A stretch of 64,000 nucleotides of DNA from Arthrobacter sp. ZGTC412 (GTDB lineage Bacteria > Actinomycetota > Actinomycetes > Actinomycetales > Micrococcaceae): contig NZ_PJII01000002.1 in the NCBI RefSeq assembly GCF_002929215.1, positions 62,001 through 126,000 on the forward strand. Direction: 5' to 3'. The notes under the pieces were generated by a model. That model worked only from the letters and a program-made list of their open reading frames with translations. It did not search any database and was not told the origin of the DNA. Position numbers and translations under genes: made by a program. This document shows, in pieces, positions 17,437-26,633 of the stretch; the first letter of the stretch is position 1, and each line of letters opens with the position of its first letter.

Positions 17437-18705
17437 TTAGTGCGCCAGCTGCTCCCGGATTGCCGCCATGCCGTGCAGGACCTCTGCGAAGCTGGTGCTC
17501 AGCGGCGAGAGTCCCACCCGGATGCCGTGCGGGGCGCGGAAGTCCGGGATGACGTCCTCGTGCCAGAGCGACGCGACGCTCTCTTTGGTGAAACCGCGGT
17601 GGTCCAGGGTGATGTGGCTGCCGCGCTCCGCCGGCTCCCGCGGCGAGGCAAGTTCCACGCCCAAGGGTGCCAGCCAGGCTTCGAAGACCTCGACGGCGAA
17701 GGCGGTCAGCTTCACCGACTTCTCCCGGAGGGCGGCCATGGATGCTTCCTCGATAAGGTCGAGCGTGCCCCGCATGGCCAGCATCCCGAAGATCGCCGGG
17801 GTGCCACTAAGGAATCCCCGGATACCTGCGGCCGGCTCGTAGCCAGGGCCCATGTCAAAGGCGTCCTTGCGACCCATCCACCCCCAGATCGGCTGGTTGA
17901 GCGAGGGGAGGTGGCGCTGGTTGACGTAGGCGAAGGCAGGCGATCCCGGACCGCCGTTGAGGTACTTGTAGGTGCAGCCGGCAGCGAAGTCCACGTCCGC
18001 ACTGTCCAGGCCAATCTCAACTGAACCGGCAGAATGGCAAAGATCCCACACCACCAGCGCCCCGGCGTCGTGCACTGCTTCTGTGATGCCAGGCAGATCG
18101 GCCAGGTGGCCCGAACGGTAGGCAATGTGGCTCAGGAGTACGACGGCGGTACGCGGCCCGGCAGCTTCGCGCACCTGGTCAACGGTCACCCCCGCGTTGG
18201 GGTCCGTTTCGATCCAGCGGAGCGTCAGGCCTTCCTCGAGGGCGATGCCCTCCACGAGGTAGCGGTCCGTGGGAAAGTTTTCGGTGTCCAGGACCAGTTC
18301 GTTCCGGTCGGGGTCGGCCACGGCCGCCAGGGCAGCGCGGATCAGCTTATACAAAACCACAGTGGTGGAGTCCGCGATGATCGTTTGTCCGGGTGCGGCG
18401 CCGAGCACGGCGCGGCCCAGCTGGTCGCCGATGGCCTGGGGCAGCTCCAGCCATTCCTCGTCCCAGCCCCGGATCAGGCGTCCGCCCCAGCCGTCCCTGA
18501 TGAAGGCGCTGATGTCCTCTGCGGTGCGCTGGAGCGGGCGGCCCAGGGAGTTGCCGTCGAGGTAGGACAGCGGTGTTTCAGTGCCGATGAACCGGCGGCG
18601 GTAGTGCGCCAGCGGGTCCTGCCGGTCCAGATCGGCAGCGAGCTGCTGCAGGGCCGCCTCCTTGTCGTCTGCGTTTTCCACGGTTAGTTGCTCCTGTGTG
18701 GTCAT
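17437..18705 (-). CDS. kynU: kynureninase
   Basis: Kynureninase is a PLP enzyme that cleaves kynurenine to anthranilate and alanine in tryptophan degradation. The 422-residue protein has the family core DGNSLGRPL, TVVLYKLI, a DLCHSAGSVEIGLDSADVDFAAGCTYKYLNGGPGSPAF segment with the PLP-binding Lys near residue 236, and IWGWMGRKDAFDM. It overlaps kynA by 4 bp, so the two are translated together. No anthranilate-processing genes are nearby. Confidence 0.95.
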   Translation of the reverse strand: MTTQEQLTVENADDKEAALQQLAADLDRQDPLAHYRRRFIGTETPLSYLDGNSLGRPLQRTAEDISAFIRDGWGGRLIRGWDEEWLELPQAIGDQLGRAVLGAAPGQTIIADSTTVVLYKLIRAALAAVADPDRNELVLDTENFPTDRYLVEGIALEEGLTLRWIETDPNAGVTVDQVREAAGPRTAVVLLSHIAYRSGHLADLPGITEAVHDAGALVVWDLCHSAGSVEIGLDSADVDFAAGCTYKYLNGGPGSPAFAYVNQRHLPSLNQPIWGWMGRKDAFDMGPGYEPAAGIRGFLSGTPAIFGMLAMRGTLDLIEEASMAALREKSVKLTAFAVEVFEAWLAPLGVELASPREPAERGSHITLDHRGFTKESVASLWHEDVIPDFRAPHGIRVGLSPLSTSFAEVLHGMAAIREQLAH

Positions 18706-19556
18706 TGGCCGATCTCCGTCCTGACGGCGAAAAGCTCAGGGAAGAAGGTCAGTTCAAGGGCTTTCTGCAGGAATGCGGCGCCGCTCGAGCCGCCGGTTCC
18801 CGTTTTCATGCCGATGGTCCGCTGCACAGTGCGCAGGTGCCGGAAGCGCCATAACTGGAAGTTGTCCTCAAGATCCACCAGCTCCTCGCAGGCCTCGTAT
18901 GCGCCCCAGTTGTCCGCGGCGTTCTCGTAGATGTGCTTGAAGAGCGGCACCAGTTCTGGCGTGAACTCATGGGCCTGGGTGACGTCCCGCTCGAGCACAG
19001 CCCGGGGCACAGCAAACCCCTGGCGGGCGAGGTAAGCCAGGAATTCGTCATAGATGCTGGGCGCGTGAAGCAACTCATCCAGCATGGCGTAAGCTTCCGG
19101 ATCCGAGTCGAACACGGGAAGCATCTTGTGGTTCTTGTTGCCGAGAATGAACTCGACGGCCCGGTACTGGCTTGACTGGAAGCCGGAGGAATTACCCAGG
19201 AAGCCGCGGAACTGCGAATACTCCGTGGGAGTCAGCGTGGCCAGTACCGACCACTGCTCGGTGAGGGTCTTTTGGATGTGCTTGACGCGGGCAATGCCTT
19301 TGAGCGCAGAGCCGAGGTCGTCCGCACGGAGCCAGGCAGCAGTGCTCCGCAACTCATGCAGCACCAGCTTGAGCCACAACTCAGTGGTTTGATGCTGGAT
19401 GATAAAAAGCATTTCATCGTGATGCTGGGGCTGGCTGACAGGCTGCTGTGCACTCAGCAGTGTTGGCAGTTGCAGGTACGAGGCGTAGCTCATCCGCGAG
19501 CTGAAATCACGGACAATACCTTCGTCCAGTTTCCTGGTGTTCTTCTCAACGGACAC
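18702..19556 (-). CDS. kynA: tryptophan 2,3-dioxygenase
   Basis: This heme enzyme opens the indole ring of tryptophan to N-formylkynurenine. The 284-residue sequence has SYASYLQLPTLLSAQQP, HDEMLFIIQHQTTELWLKLVLHEL (with the catalytic-type His), FRGFLGNSSGFQSSQYR and the C-terminal LWRFRHLRTVQRTIGMKTGTGGSSGAAFL. A formamidase gene, needed between the two steps, is not seen in the window. The gene starts 39 bp after ribF on the same strand and may be read through from it. Confidence 0.96.
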   Translation of the reverse strand: MSVEKNTRKLDEGIVRDFSSRMSYASYLQLPTLLSAQQPVSQPQHHDEMLFIIQHQTTELWLKLVLHELRSTAAWLRADDLGSALKGIARVKHIQKTLTEQWSVLATLTPTEYSQFRGFLGNSSGFQSSQYRAVEFILGNKNHKMLPVFDSDPEAYAMLDELLHAPSIYDEFLAYLARQGFAVPRAVLERDVTQAHEFTPELVPLFKHIYENAADNWGAYEACEELVDLEDNFQLWRFRHLRTVQRTIGMKTGTGGSSGAAFLQKALELTFFPELFAVRTEIGQ

Positions 19557-19595
19557 GGAACTGCCTTTCCTTGGGGCGCTTCCCCTGCAGAAGGT

Positions 19596-20582
19596 TCAGC
19601 GCCTGGCGAGGAGGTCGTGCGCCTGGACCACATCCAGCCGCATCTGGTCCACCAGCGCCTCAGGCCCACGGTATGCCACCATGCCCCTCAGCCGGGCCAC
19701 AAATTCAACAACTACTGTCTGGCCGTACAGATCGAAGTCCTCCACGGCTTCGTGGGGTCGGTCGATGACATGGGCTTCGACTTGGCGGCTCACGCCGTCG
19801 AACGTGGGATTCGACCCCACGGAAATCGCGGCAGGCCAGCGCGTCCCGGCCTGGTCCACCAGCCAGCCGGCGTAGATGCCGTCAGCCGGAATGAGCCCGC
19901 TGGCGTTACTGGACAGGTTCGCAGTCGGGAACCCGAGGGCGCGGCCGCGGGCGGCGCCGTGGACAACTTCCCCCCGCATCCGGTGGGCCCGCCCCAGCAC
20001 CGCCGCGGCAGTTGAGACGTCACCTTCCTGCAGGGCCTCGCGCACCCAGGTGGAGGAGCAGCGGCGGTCCGTGCCGTCGTCGTCATGCAGGGGGTAGCCC
20101 TCGGAGCCGAATTCGCTGATGACCTGGACCTCGAACCCGAACTTCCCGCCGAGCGCCTTCATGGTGTCCAGGTCGCCCGAGTTGCCCCGTCCGAACCGGG
20201 CGTCATGGCCGATCACCACATGGCTGGCGTGCAGGCAGTCCACGAGGAACTGCTCCACGAACTCTTCCGCAGTGAGGCTGGCGAGGTCCAGGGAGTACTT
20301 CATTACCAGGATCGCGTCCAGGCCCAACTCCCCCAGCGCCTCCAGTTTGTCCTGCAGCCCCATGATGAGCTCGGGCGCGGATTCGGGGCGGTGGATCAGG
20401 GCCGGGTGGGGGTCGAAAGTGACGGCCACCGACCTGGACCGGTTGAGGCGGGCGGTGCGGATCAGCTGTGACAGCACCTGCTGATGGCCGCGGTGAACCC
20501 CGTCGAAGTTCCCAAAGGTGACAACAGATGGGCCGAAGTCCGCCGGGACCTCGGACGAATCGTTCCAGATGTAGACCATCAC
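19596..20582 (-). CDS. ribF: bifunctional riboflavin kinase / FAD synthetase
   Basis: RibF phosphorylates riboflavin to FMN and adenylylates FMN to FAD. The N-terminal nucleotidyltransferase domain has TFGNFDGVHRGHQQVL (about 20-36) and a later IGHDARFGRG. The C-terminal kinase domain (about 190-325) has GRALGFPTANL and the GVSRQVEAHVID region. The start may be GTG at 20582 or the adjacent ATG at 20579, giving 328 or 327 residues. The gene lies in the usual truB-ribF-rpsO order, with two small membrane-protein genes inserted before it. Confidence 0.95.
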   Translation of the reverse strand: MMVYIWNDSSEVPADFGPSVVTFGNFDGVHRGHQQVLSQLIRTARLNRSRSVAVTFDPHPALIHRPESAPELIMGLQDKLEALGELGLDAILVMKYSLDLASLTAEEFVEQFLVDCLHASHVVIGHDARFGRGNSGDLDTMKALGGKFGFEVQVISEFGSEGYPLHDDDGTDRRCSSTWVREALQEGDVSTAAAVLGRAHRMRGEVVHGAARGRALGFPTANLSSNASGLIPADGIYAGWLVDQAGTRWPAAISVGSNPTFDGVSRQVEAHVIDRPHEAVEDFDLYGQTVVVEFVARLRGMVAYRGPEALVDQMRLDVVQAHDLLARR

Positions 20583-20715
20583 CCTCGCCTTTTACTGCGT
20601 GCAAATACCAACGTTCCGGACCCTGCCGGCCGCGGAACTCTCTAAAGATTACCCGTATTCACCCTGTCAACTTTGCCAGGCGGCGCGGGACACCATCCGT
20701 CCAGCCGGACCGGCG

Positions 20716-21198
20716 TCAGGACTTGCGGGACGGCCGCCGCCGGTAGAGCCACACCAAGCCCAGAATCGGCAGCAGCAAGGGAATGAACGCATAACCACGG
20801 CCAAAAAGTGACCACACCGTCTCGTGCGGGAACTGGACGGGGTCGAAGACGCTCAGGGCGCCAACCACCAGCACGCCGACCAGTTCCACTAGGACGGCTG
20901 CGACGGAAAGCTTGAACCACGTGCTGCCGGCCCGGGCAAGGGAGATCGTGGCAATGACGTACACCAGCGCGGCGAATGCGGACAGCAGGTACGCCAGCGG
21001 CGCCTCGGAGAACTTAGTGAGGATCTGGTACCCGGCGCGGGCCGAGGCGGAGATGGCGAAGACCGCATAAACCGCGATCAGCAGGCGTCCCGGCCCGGTG
21101 TTGCGCGTGTTCCTGGACGTGGTTCCCTCCACGGCTGCGTCCTGGGCGGGGCCGGGGACGGCGGAGTGCTGGTCATTCACGTTTCGTGCTTCTTCCAC
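20716..21198 (-). CDS. hypothetical four-helix membrane protein
   Basis: This 160-residue protein has a polar N-terminus of about 40 residues and then four hydrophobic segments (about 38-58, 66-88, 96-116, 128-150), ending in a basic tail WLYRRRPSRKS. It carries no recognisable catalytic motif. It follows the 117-residue membrane protein gene by 1 bp, so the two are probably co-expressed downstream of truB. Small conserved membrane proteins at this place are common in Micrococcaceae; I cannot assign a role. Confidence 0.75.
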   Translation of the reverse strand: MEEARNVNDQHSAVPGPAQDAAVEGTTSRNTRNTGPGRLLIAVYAVFAISASARAGYQILTKFSEAPLAYLLSAFAALVYVIATISLARAGSTWFKLSVAAVLVELVGVLVVGALSVFDPVQFPHETVWSLFGRGYAFIPLLLPILGLVWLYRRRPSRKS

Positions 21199-21199
21199 T

Positions 21200-21553
21200 T
21201 CAGTACCAGATCTGGTTCATGCGGGCGGCCATCACCAGCGCGGTGACGCCCACGGCGGCCAGGACAAAGTTGCTCCACCGGGTACGCTCCAGAATGGACC
21301 AGTAGACGGCAGCGGGCGGCAGGAGCATCGCCGTGGCGAGGTAGCCCCAGAATTCCCACGCCTCCCCGGCGATGGGCTCACCGGCAAGGACACGCACAGT
21401 GGATCCCACCAGGTACACCAGGAGGGCCACCTCGACGGCGGCGACTGAGAGGATGGTGACGTCGTTGGGTGCTTTTTTCAGGATGCCGGCCAGCAGGCAT
21501 ACCCCGCTGGACAGGAGCCCCACCACCAGGATGATGTAGAAATACGCGTCCAC
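21200..21553 (-). CDS. hypothetical small membrane protein
   Basis: A 117-residue protein with four predicted helices (about 4-22, 32-52, 64-84, 92-112) and almost no soluble portion. It starts 2 bp after the truB stop and ends 1 bp before the next membrane-protein gene, so it belongs to a truB-led transcription unit. No family is recognised with confidence. Confidence 0.75.
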   Translation of the reverse strand: MDAYFYIILVVGLLSSGVCLLAGILKKAPNDVTILSVAAVEVALLVYLVGSTVRVLAGEPIAGEAWEFWGYLATAMLLPPAAVYWSILERTRWSNFVLAAVGVTALVMAARMNQIWY

Positions 21554-21555
21554 CT

Positions 21556-22509
21556 TCAGGCCACCCCGGAGGCGCCGGTACCGGGAGCGCCGTTGCTGGG
21601 GCCTCCATTGCCGGGGGCAAATACCAGCACGGGTTTGGCGAAGCTGCCCGCGTCGGCCAGCAGCGCCACCAGGTTTCCGTCGGGGGCGAAGGCGGCTGCG
21701 GGATGTTCGGCTGTGGCTGCGTCCGGGCTGCCAGGGGCAGCACCGGCAGCAATCCGCCGGCCAAAGGAGATCTCAGTGGTTTCTTCCGGGCTGAGCTCGC
21801 GGTTGGGCATCAGCGCCCGGGCGGCCTCGGACATGTCAAGAACGTTGAGTTCTTCCGCAAGCTGTTCGAGGGTGCGCGCCTGGTCAAGCGAGTAGGGCCC
21901 AACGTGGGTGCGCCGGAGGGCTGTGAGGTGTCCGCCAACGCCGAGTGCGTTGCCGAGGTCGCGGGCAAGGGCACGGATGTAGGTCCCGGAGGAGCATTCC
22001 ACTGTGACGTCCAAGTCCACAACATCGGCCCCGGCGTCCCTGCTGATGCTGTGCACCTCAAACCGGTGGATGGTTACTGGGCGGGCCGCCAGCTTCACCT
22101 CTTCACCGGAGCGGACCCGGGCGTAGGCGCGTTCCCCGTTGACCTTGATGGCGCTCACGCTGCTAGGCACCTGCTGAATTTGCCCGGTCAGGGCCGCAAC
22201 TCCGTCGTGAATTGCCTGCTCGCCCACCGCGGAAGTGCCTGCCGTGGCAGTGACGTCACCTTCGGCGTCGTCCGTGACGGTGGACTGGCCCAGGCGGATG
22301 GTGGCGGTGTAGGTCTTGGAGGTGCCCACGATGTACGTGAGCAGGCGGGTCGCCTTGTTGATGCCCACCACCAGGACGCCTGTTGCCATCGGGTCCAGCG
22401 TGCCGGCGTGCCCCACTTTCCGGGTTCCGGCGAGGCGCCGCATCCGGCCAACCACATCATGGCTGGTCCATCCCTGCGGTTTGTCCACTATCACCAGTCC
22501 AGAAAGCAC
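21556..22509 (-). CDS. truB: tRNA pseudouridine(55) synthase
   Basis: TruB converts U55 of tRNAs to pseudouridine. The GTG at 22507-22509 gives 317 residues beginning MLSGLVIVDKPQGWTSHDVV, the family start. The catalytic Asp is in the motif GHAGTLDPMATGVL (about residues 35-48), and a C-terminal PUA-like region follows around 240-300. The long upstream extension in the same frame has no family similarity and is rejected. rbfA would normally adjoin truB; four unrelated genes separate them here. Confidence 0.95.
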   Translation of the reverse strand: MLSGLVIVDKPQGWTSHDVVGRMRRLAGTRKVGHAGTLDPMATGVLVVGINKATRLLTYIVGTSKTYTATIRLGQSTVTDDAEGDVTATAGTSAVGEQAIHDGVAALTGQIQQVPSSVSAIKVNGERAYARVRSGEEVKLAARPVTIHRFEVHSISRDAGADVVDLDVTVECSSGTYIRALARDLGNALGVGGHLTALRRTHVGPYSLDQARTLEQLAEELNVLDMSEAARALMPNRELSPEETTEISFGRRIAAGAAPGSPDAATAEHPAAAFAPDGNLVALLADAGSFAKPVLVFAPGNGGPSNGAPGTGASGVA

Positions 22510-22560
22510 GCTTCCCAGTATATCGGCGCTGGTCCCGGCGCCCGCCCACCTCCAATGTGG

Positions 22561-22588
22561 CCCCAGAAGCAACGCCCCAGAAGCAACG
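22561..22588. repeat. two-copy 14-bp tandem repeat
   Basis: CCCCAGAAGCAACG occurs twice in tandem (22561-22574, 22575-22588) in the gap between divergent truB and the aminotransferase gene, just upstream of a -10-like TAGGAT (22611-22616). No role can be assigned. Confidence 0.8.
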
Positions 22589-22623
22589 TCAAAGCCGGAG
22601 GTCAGCCAGTTAGGATGGCAGGC

Positions 22624-23784
22624 ATGCCTGAGCTTGCCGCCCACGTCCGCGACGTCCCCGTCAACCAGATCCGGGAAATCACCGAAGCCGCGTGGCGTAC
22701 CCCGGGCGCTCTGGTCCTCAGCATCGGCGAGCCCGGGTTCCCGCTCCCCCGCCATATCCTCGACGCCGGCATGGCCTGCCTGGACAGGGACGAGACCAAC
22801 TACACCCCCAACGCCGGCATTCCGGCGTTGCGCGAAGCGTTCGCGGCGAGGTTCAGGGAGCGCGCAGGCGCCAGCCACAGCATCGGCGCTGACCGGGTGT
22901 ACGTGGTGGACGGCGCCCAGCAGGGCCTGCACTTCGCCATGAGCCTGCTGCTCTCCCCCGGGGACGAAATCCTGATTCCCAACCCGGGCTATCCCACGTT
23001 TGCGATGACCAGCCGCCTCCTGAACGCTGTGCCGGTAGGTTACCCGCTCTACCCTGACAACGGCTTCCAGCCCAGGACCGGGGACATCGAGGCGCTCATC
23101 ACCGACCGGACCCGGGTGCTGGTCCTGAACTCCCCGTCCAACCCGCTGGGTGCAGTCCTCAGCGAGAACCTGACACGGGAACTCGTGGAACTGGCCCGCC
23201 GGTACGACCTGTGGGTCATCTCGGACGAGTGTTACGAAGCGTTCACCTACGATGTGCCGCATGTAAGCCCTGCAAGGTTCGACGGCGTCCTGCCGGGTGA
23301 GGCCCGCGTCTTCACCTCGCTGACCCTGTCCAAGACCTACGGCCTCACGGGACTCCGCATCGGCGCCCTGGTGTGCCCGCCGGGCCTGGAGCAGAAGATG
23401 AACAACGTGATGGAGTCGATCGTCTCGTGTGTGGCATCGCCGTCGCAGTACGCTGCGCTCGCCGCCCTCACGGGGCCGCAGGAGTACGTCCAGCACACGC
23501 ATGGGCACTACCGGGCCAACCGGGACGCGGCCTCCGCCGTGCTGGACGCCAAGGGTATTCCTTATTTGAAGGCCGAGGGCGCGTTCTACCTTTGGGCCGA
23601 CGTGTCCCATGTCAGCGGCGGCGACGTGCGCGGGTGGGTGCGGCGCTTCCTTGCGGGATCAGGCGTTGCACTTGCACCAGGAACGGCATTTGGCTCCATC
23701 GGCGAGGGCTGGGTGCGGATAGCGCTGTGCGGCAAGAGGCAGGATTTGCTGGACGGCCTGGCCCGGCTGCCGGAACGCGCCTAA
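22624..23784 (+). CDS. PLP-dependent class I/II aminotransferase
   Basis: This 386-residue fold-type I aminotransferase has the N-terminal IGEPGFPLP, the YTPNAGIPALREAFA segment, NSPSNPLGAVLS, DECYEAFTYD, and the PLP Lys in LSKTYGLTGLRIG near residue 237. Substrate could be aspartate, alanine or a related amino acid; sequence does not decide. A -10-like TAGGAT ends 7 bp before the ATG at 22624, suggesting leaderless expression. An in-frame ATG at 22615 is an alternative start. It is divergent from truB. Confidence 0.88.
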   Translation: MPELAAHVRDVPVNQIREITEAAWRTPGALVLSIGEPGFPLPRHILDAGMACLDRDETNYTPNAGIPALREAFAARFRERAGASHSIGADRVYVVDGAQQGLHFAMSLLLSPGDEILIPNPGYPTFAMTSRLLNAVPVGYPLYPDNGFQPRTGDIEALITDRTRVLVLNSPSNPLGAVLSENLTRELVELARRYDLWVISDECYEAFTYDVPHVSPARFDGVLPGEARVFTSLTLSKTYGLTGLRIGALVCPPGLEQKMNNVMESIVSCVASPSQYAALAALTGPQEYVQHTHGHYRANRDAASAVLDAKGIPYLKAEGAFYLWADVSHVSGGDVRGWVRRFLAGSGVALAPGTAFGSIGEGWVRIALCGKRQDLLDGLARLPERA

Positions 23785-23804
23785 GCCGAATGGCAGGTCC
23801 TTCG

Positions 23805-24242
23805 TCAGCGGCGGGTTCCGGAAAGAGCCCCGTCCAGCCAATGGCGCAGGACCTCCGCGGGGGCGGCGCCGGCCTGCCGGGCTGTCACTTTGCCGTCAAC
23901 CAGAACCATCAGGGTGGGAATGGCCTGCACGTCGAAACGCCGGGACAGGCCCGGGGATTTGTCGACGTCCACCTTCACCAGTTTGATTTCGCCGGCCCGT
24001 TCACGCGCCAGTTTGTCCAGGACAGGGCTCACCATACGGCAGGGCCCGCACCACGCCGCCCAGAAGTCCACCAGCACCGGAACGGGCGACTCCTCCGCCA
24101 CGGTGCCGAAGTCAGCATCCCCAGCGTCCACAATCCAGGGCAGCCCGCCTCGGCAGCTGCCGCAGCGGGGCCGGCCGGCAGCGCTGGCGGGCACCCGGTT
24201 GGTCTTCCCGCAGTGCGGGCATTTGACGAGGGTGGCTTCCAT
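23805..24242 (-). CDS. trxC: thioredoxin 2 with N-terminal zinc finger
   Basis: A 145-residue cytoplasmic thioredoxin. Residues 8-30 hold two Cys pairs, CPHC (8, 11) and CGSC (27, 30), a zinc-binding module that defines the TrxC type. The redox site is FWAAWCGPCRM with Cys65 and Cys68, and the cis-Pro is in AIPTLMV. The start at MEATLV (24240-24242) is chosen because the zinc module begins immediately after it. It lies 2 bp from the deaminase gene on the same strand, so the two are likely co-transcribed. Confidence 0.92.
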   Translation of the reverse strand: MEATLVKCPHCGKTNRVPASAAGRPRCGSCRGGLPWIVDAGDADFGTVAEESPVPVLVDFWAAWCGPCRMVSPVLDKLARERAGEIKLVKVDVDKSPGLSRRFDVQAIPTLMVLVDGKVTARQAGAAPAEVLRHWLDGALSGTRR

Positions 24243-24244
24243 AC

Positions 24245-24727
24245 CTAGTAGTCTTTCCTGCTTTTGTGGGCGCCCCACGCCTGGAAAGGAGCGTTCGACG
24301 CCGGCACGTCGCCCCTGCTGACCGGCATCAGTTCCGGGCGGGTCCCGGAGAAGTAGTCGTAGAAGACGGCGTCATCAAACCCTGCGGAAGCGGCACCGTA
24401 CCGGTCCGCTGCGAAATACACGCGGTCTATCCGCGCCCAGAGGGCCGAAGCCAGGCACAGCGGGCACGGCTCGCAGCTGGTGTAGAGGACCGCACCGTGC
24501 AGGTCGAAGCTCCGCACCGCCGCCGCAGCCGTACGGATGGCAACCACTTCGGCGTGGGCCGTGGGATCGTTGTCGCGGGTGACGCGGTTGACGCCCTCGT
24601 GCACCTGCCCATCCTTCGTCACCACCAGCGCACCGAACGGCCCGCCCCCGTCCGCGACGTTTCGGGTGGCCAAGGCTACCGCCCGTTCGAGGTACTGGTT
24701 GGTATTGCCGTGGTCCGCCTGAGTCAT
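24245..24727 (-). CDS. zinc-dependent nucleoside/guanine deaminase
   Basis: This 160-residue protein has the cytidine-deaminase-like zinc site: HAE at residues 58-60 and PCPLC with Cys88 and Cys91. The surrounding phrases GGGPFGALVV, NDPTAHAEVVAIR, and the C-terminal AASAGFDDAVFYDYF match guanine deaminases of the small bacterial type better than tRNA adenosine deaminases. Substrate assignment is inference. The gene reads into trxC. Confidence 0.82.
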   Translation of the reverse strand: MTQADHGNTNQYLERAVALATRNVADGGGPFGALVVTKDGQVHEGVNRVTRDNDPTAHAEVVAIRTAAAAVRSFDLHGAVLYTSCEPCPLCLASALWARIDRVYFAADRYGAASAGFDDAVFYDYFSGTRPELMPVSRGDVPASNAPFQAWGAHKSRKDY

Positions 24728-24906
24728 AGCTAGATCCTAGCCAACGTGGTTGGCATTAGGGGACGAAAATAGGGGGCGGAATAGGGGGAAATCTCGGCGA
24801 CATACTTGCTTTGCAGGAATAATCTGGCGCCGGGGGTGTCCGTATTTATGCCTCTGGCGAGGCTCCTTGTACCGGCCCTCTAAGGGCGTCAAACCCGGAG
24901 TACCCA

Positions 24907-26025
24907 ATGAAGAAGAAGTTTTCAATCGTCGCGTGTCTCGCTGCTGCGTCGATGGTGATTCCTGCCGGCCCCGCACTGGCGGGGTCCACCCCCGAGCACT
25001 CGGAGCCGCGCACGCTGGCCGAGAACCTGGTTGGACCCCTGAGCATGGCCGTGAACTCCGATGAGTCCGTTCTGGTCACGCAGAATTTCGCCGGGCTCCT
25101 CAGCCGTGTCAACGACGACGGTTCCACCACCACCCTCCACAAGGGCAAAAAGGATTGGGACGTAGCAGGTGTGGAAACCCGGCGCGGAACCACCTACTTT
25201 GTGGAAAGCGTGGGCGCCGGTGATCCGAACGCTCTTGAGGGCTATCTGAAGTCCATCAACCCACAGGGGGAAGTTCGCACTATTGCCAACCTGGCCAGCT
25301 ACGAACGCGAAAATAACCCGGATCGCGACCAGCATTACGGCTTCGGCCCCGAAGTCTCAGCCGAATGCCTGGCCGGTTGGCCTGCCTTCCCGCCGGCCCG
25401 TTACCGGGGCGCCCTGGACTCGCACCCCTACGGCGTGGCCGTGCGAGGCGATACGGCCTACGTCGCTGACGCGGGAGCGAACGCCATTCTGGAAGTGAAC
25501 ATTGAGACAGGCGACGTTTCCACGCTGGCAGTTCTACCGGCCCGGCCTGCAGTGATTCCCGCAGGGACAAAGATTCCGGTGGACATGGCGGGGACCACTG
25601 TGGAAGTTCCTGCGTGCGTGGTGGGCCATGAATACGCCTTTGAACCCGTACCGACGGATGTGGAGTTCGGCCCGGATGGCCGGCTGTACGTTACGTCTCT
25701 TCCCGGCGGGCCGGAGGACCCTTCGCTCGGAGCCCGGGGAGCCATCTTCCGCGTGAACCCCTGGAGCGGCTCTTCCCATGTGTGGGCTGAGGACATCCTG
25801 AGCCCCACTGGCCTTGCCATCGCTGACGACGGCGACGTGTATGTGGCATCCATGTTCGGCAACGAGATCATCAAGATCGATGCCTGGACCTGCGACAAGT
25901 CACAGTTCCTCGCCATCGACGGGCCGGCAGCGGTCGAAGTCCGTGGATCAACGGTTTATGCCACGGCAGGATTCAATTTCGCTGATCCAAGCAAAGGCAA
26001 GGTGATCAAAGCCGGCATCCGGTAG
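24907..26025 (+). CDS. secreted ScyD/ScyE-like beta-propeller protein
   Basis: The 372-residue product begins with a Sec signal peptide (about 1-25, MKKKFS then a hydrophobic core ending PALA). It continues with repeated blocks such as GVAVRGDTAYVADAGANAILEVNIETGDV, VEFGPDGRLYVTSLPGG and GLAIADDGDVYVASMFGNEIIKID, typical of six-bladed NHL-like propellers and ScyD/ScyE proteins. A GGAG lies about 8 nt before the ATG. No enzyme motif is evident; the ScyD link is family resemblance only. The 180-bp upstream gap holds the leader and presumably its promoter, but I see no convincing hexamers. A strong terminator follows. Confidence 0.82.
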   Translation: MKKKFSIVACLAAASMVIPAGPALAGSTPEHSEPRTLAENLVGPLSMAVNSDESVLVTQNFAGLLSRVNDDGSTTTLHKGKKDWDVAGVETRRGTTYFVESVGAGDPNALEGYLKSINPQGEVRTIANLASYERENNPDRDQHYGFGPEVSAECLAGWPAFPPARYRGALDSHPYGVAVRGDTAYVADAGANAILEVNIETGDVSTLAVLPARPAVIPAGTKIPVDMAGTTVEVPACVVGHEYAFEPVPTDVEFGPDGRLYVTSLPGGPEDPSLGARGAIFRVNPWSGSSHVWAEDILSPTGLAIADDGDVYVASMFGNEIIKIDAWTCDKSQFLAIDGPAAVEVRGSTVYATAGFNFADPSKGKVIKAGIR

Positions 26026-26047
26026 TACAAGGAATAGTTTTCTGGGA

Positions 26048-26089
26048 AGCAGAAGCCCCGGACCGCAACTGCGGTCCGGGGCTTCTGCT
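26048..26089. terminator. bidirectional terminator between the propeller gene and rbfA
   Basis: A perfect 19-bp stem (26048-26066 with 26071-26089) closes a 4-nt loop in the 74-bp gap between two convergent stop codons. T-rich flanks are minimal, but the stem is very strong in both directions. Confidence 0.85.
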
Positions 26090-26099
26090 GTCATGCCGA

Positions 26100-26612
26100 C
26101 TACTGCTTGTTGCCGTCCTCGTCGAGTTCCTCGTCGTCCGTGACGTCGAAGTCCTCTTCATCAAAGTCGTCTTCGTCGATGTCCACATCGGCCGACGCAT
26201 CACTCTTGTAGGGATCGGCGTCCCCGGCGTGACTCGCGCTGGCAGCCAGGGCTGCCACTTCGGCGTCGCGCTTTTTGGCTTCCCGGAGGAGTTCCTCCAG
26301 GTTGGATGCGATAACGGGGACTTCGTCGGAGACGAATTCAAGGGTGGGAGTCAGGCGAATGCTGAGATTGCGCCCCACCTCTTGGCGAAGCACACCCTTG
26401 GCTTTCTCCAGACCCTTGGCAGCATCAGCCTGAACGGCCTGGTCACCAAAAACGGTGTAGTAGAGGGTGGCATGCTGCAAATCATTCGTCACCCGGGCAT
26501 CGGTAACGGTGATGCCCTCCAGCCGAGGATCCTTAACCTTCCGGCCCAAGGCCTCAGCAACAACAACCTTAATCCGCTGCGCCAACTTGGCAGCACGTGC
26601 CGGATCAGCCAT
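26100..26612 (-). CDS. rbfA: 30S ribosome-binding factor A
   Basis: RbfA helps mature the 30S subunit at the 5' end of 16S rRNA. The ATG at 26610-26612 (AGGAG 6 nt upstream) gives 170 residues beginning MADPARAAKLAQRIK. The KH-like core spans about 1-115 (VKDPRLEGITVTDARVTNDL, ATLYYTVFG, LRLTP-like segment). The last ~45 residues are an acidic Asp/Glu-rich tail, as in other actinobacteria. A terminator-like hairpin lies between it and infB. Confidence 0.95.
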   Translation of the reverse strand: MADPARAAKLAQRIKVVVAEALGRKVKDPRLEGITVTDARVTNDLQHATLYYTVFGDQAVQADAAKGLEKAKGVLRQEVGRNLSIRLTPTLEFVSDEVPVIASNLEELLREAKKRDAEVAALAASASHAGDADPYKSDASADVDIDEDDFDEEDFDVTDDEELDEDGNKQ

Positions 26613-26633
26613 GAACAACTCCTAAAGAAGAAG

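Noticed and set aside
21703-22623. N-terminal extension of the aminotransferase to 21703
   Set aside because: This part is antisense to truB and the aminotransferase fold begins right after 22624.
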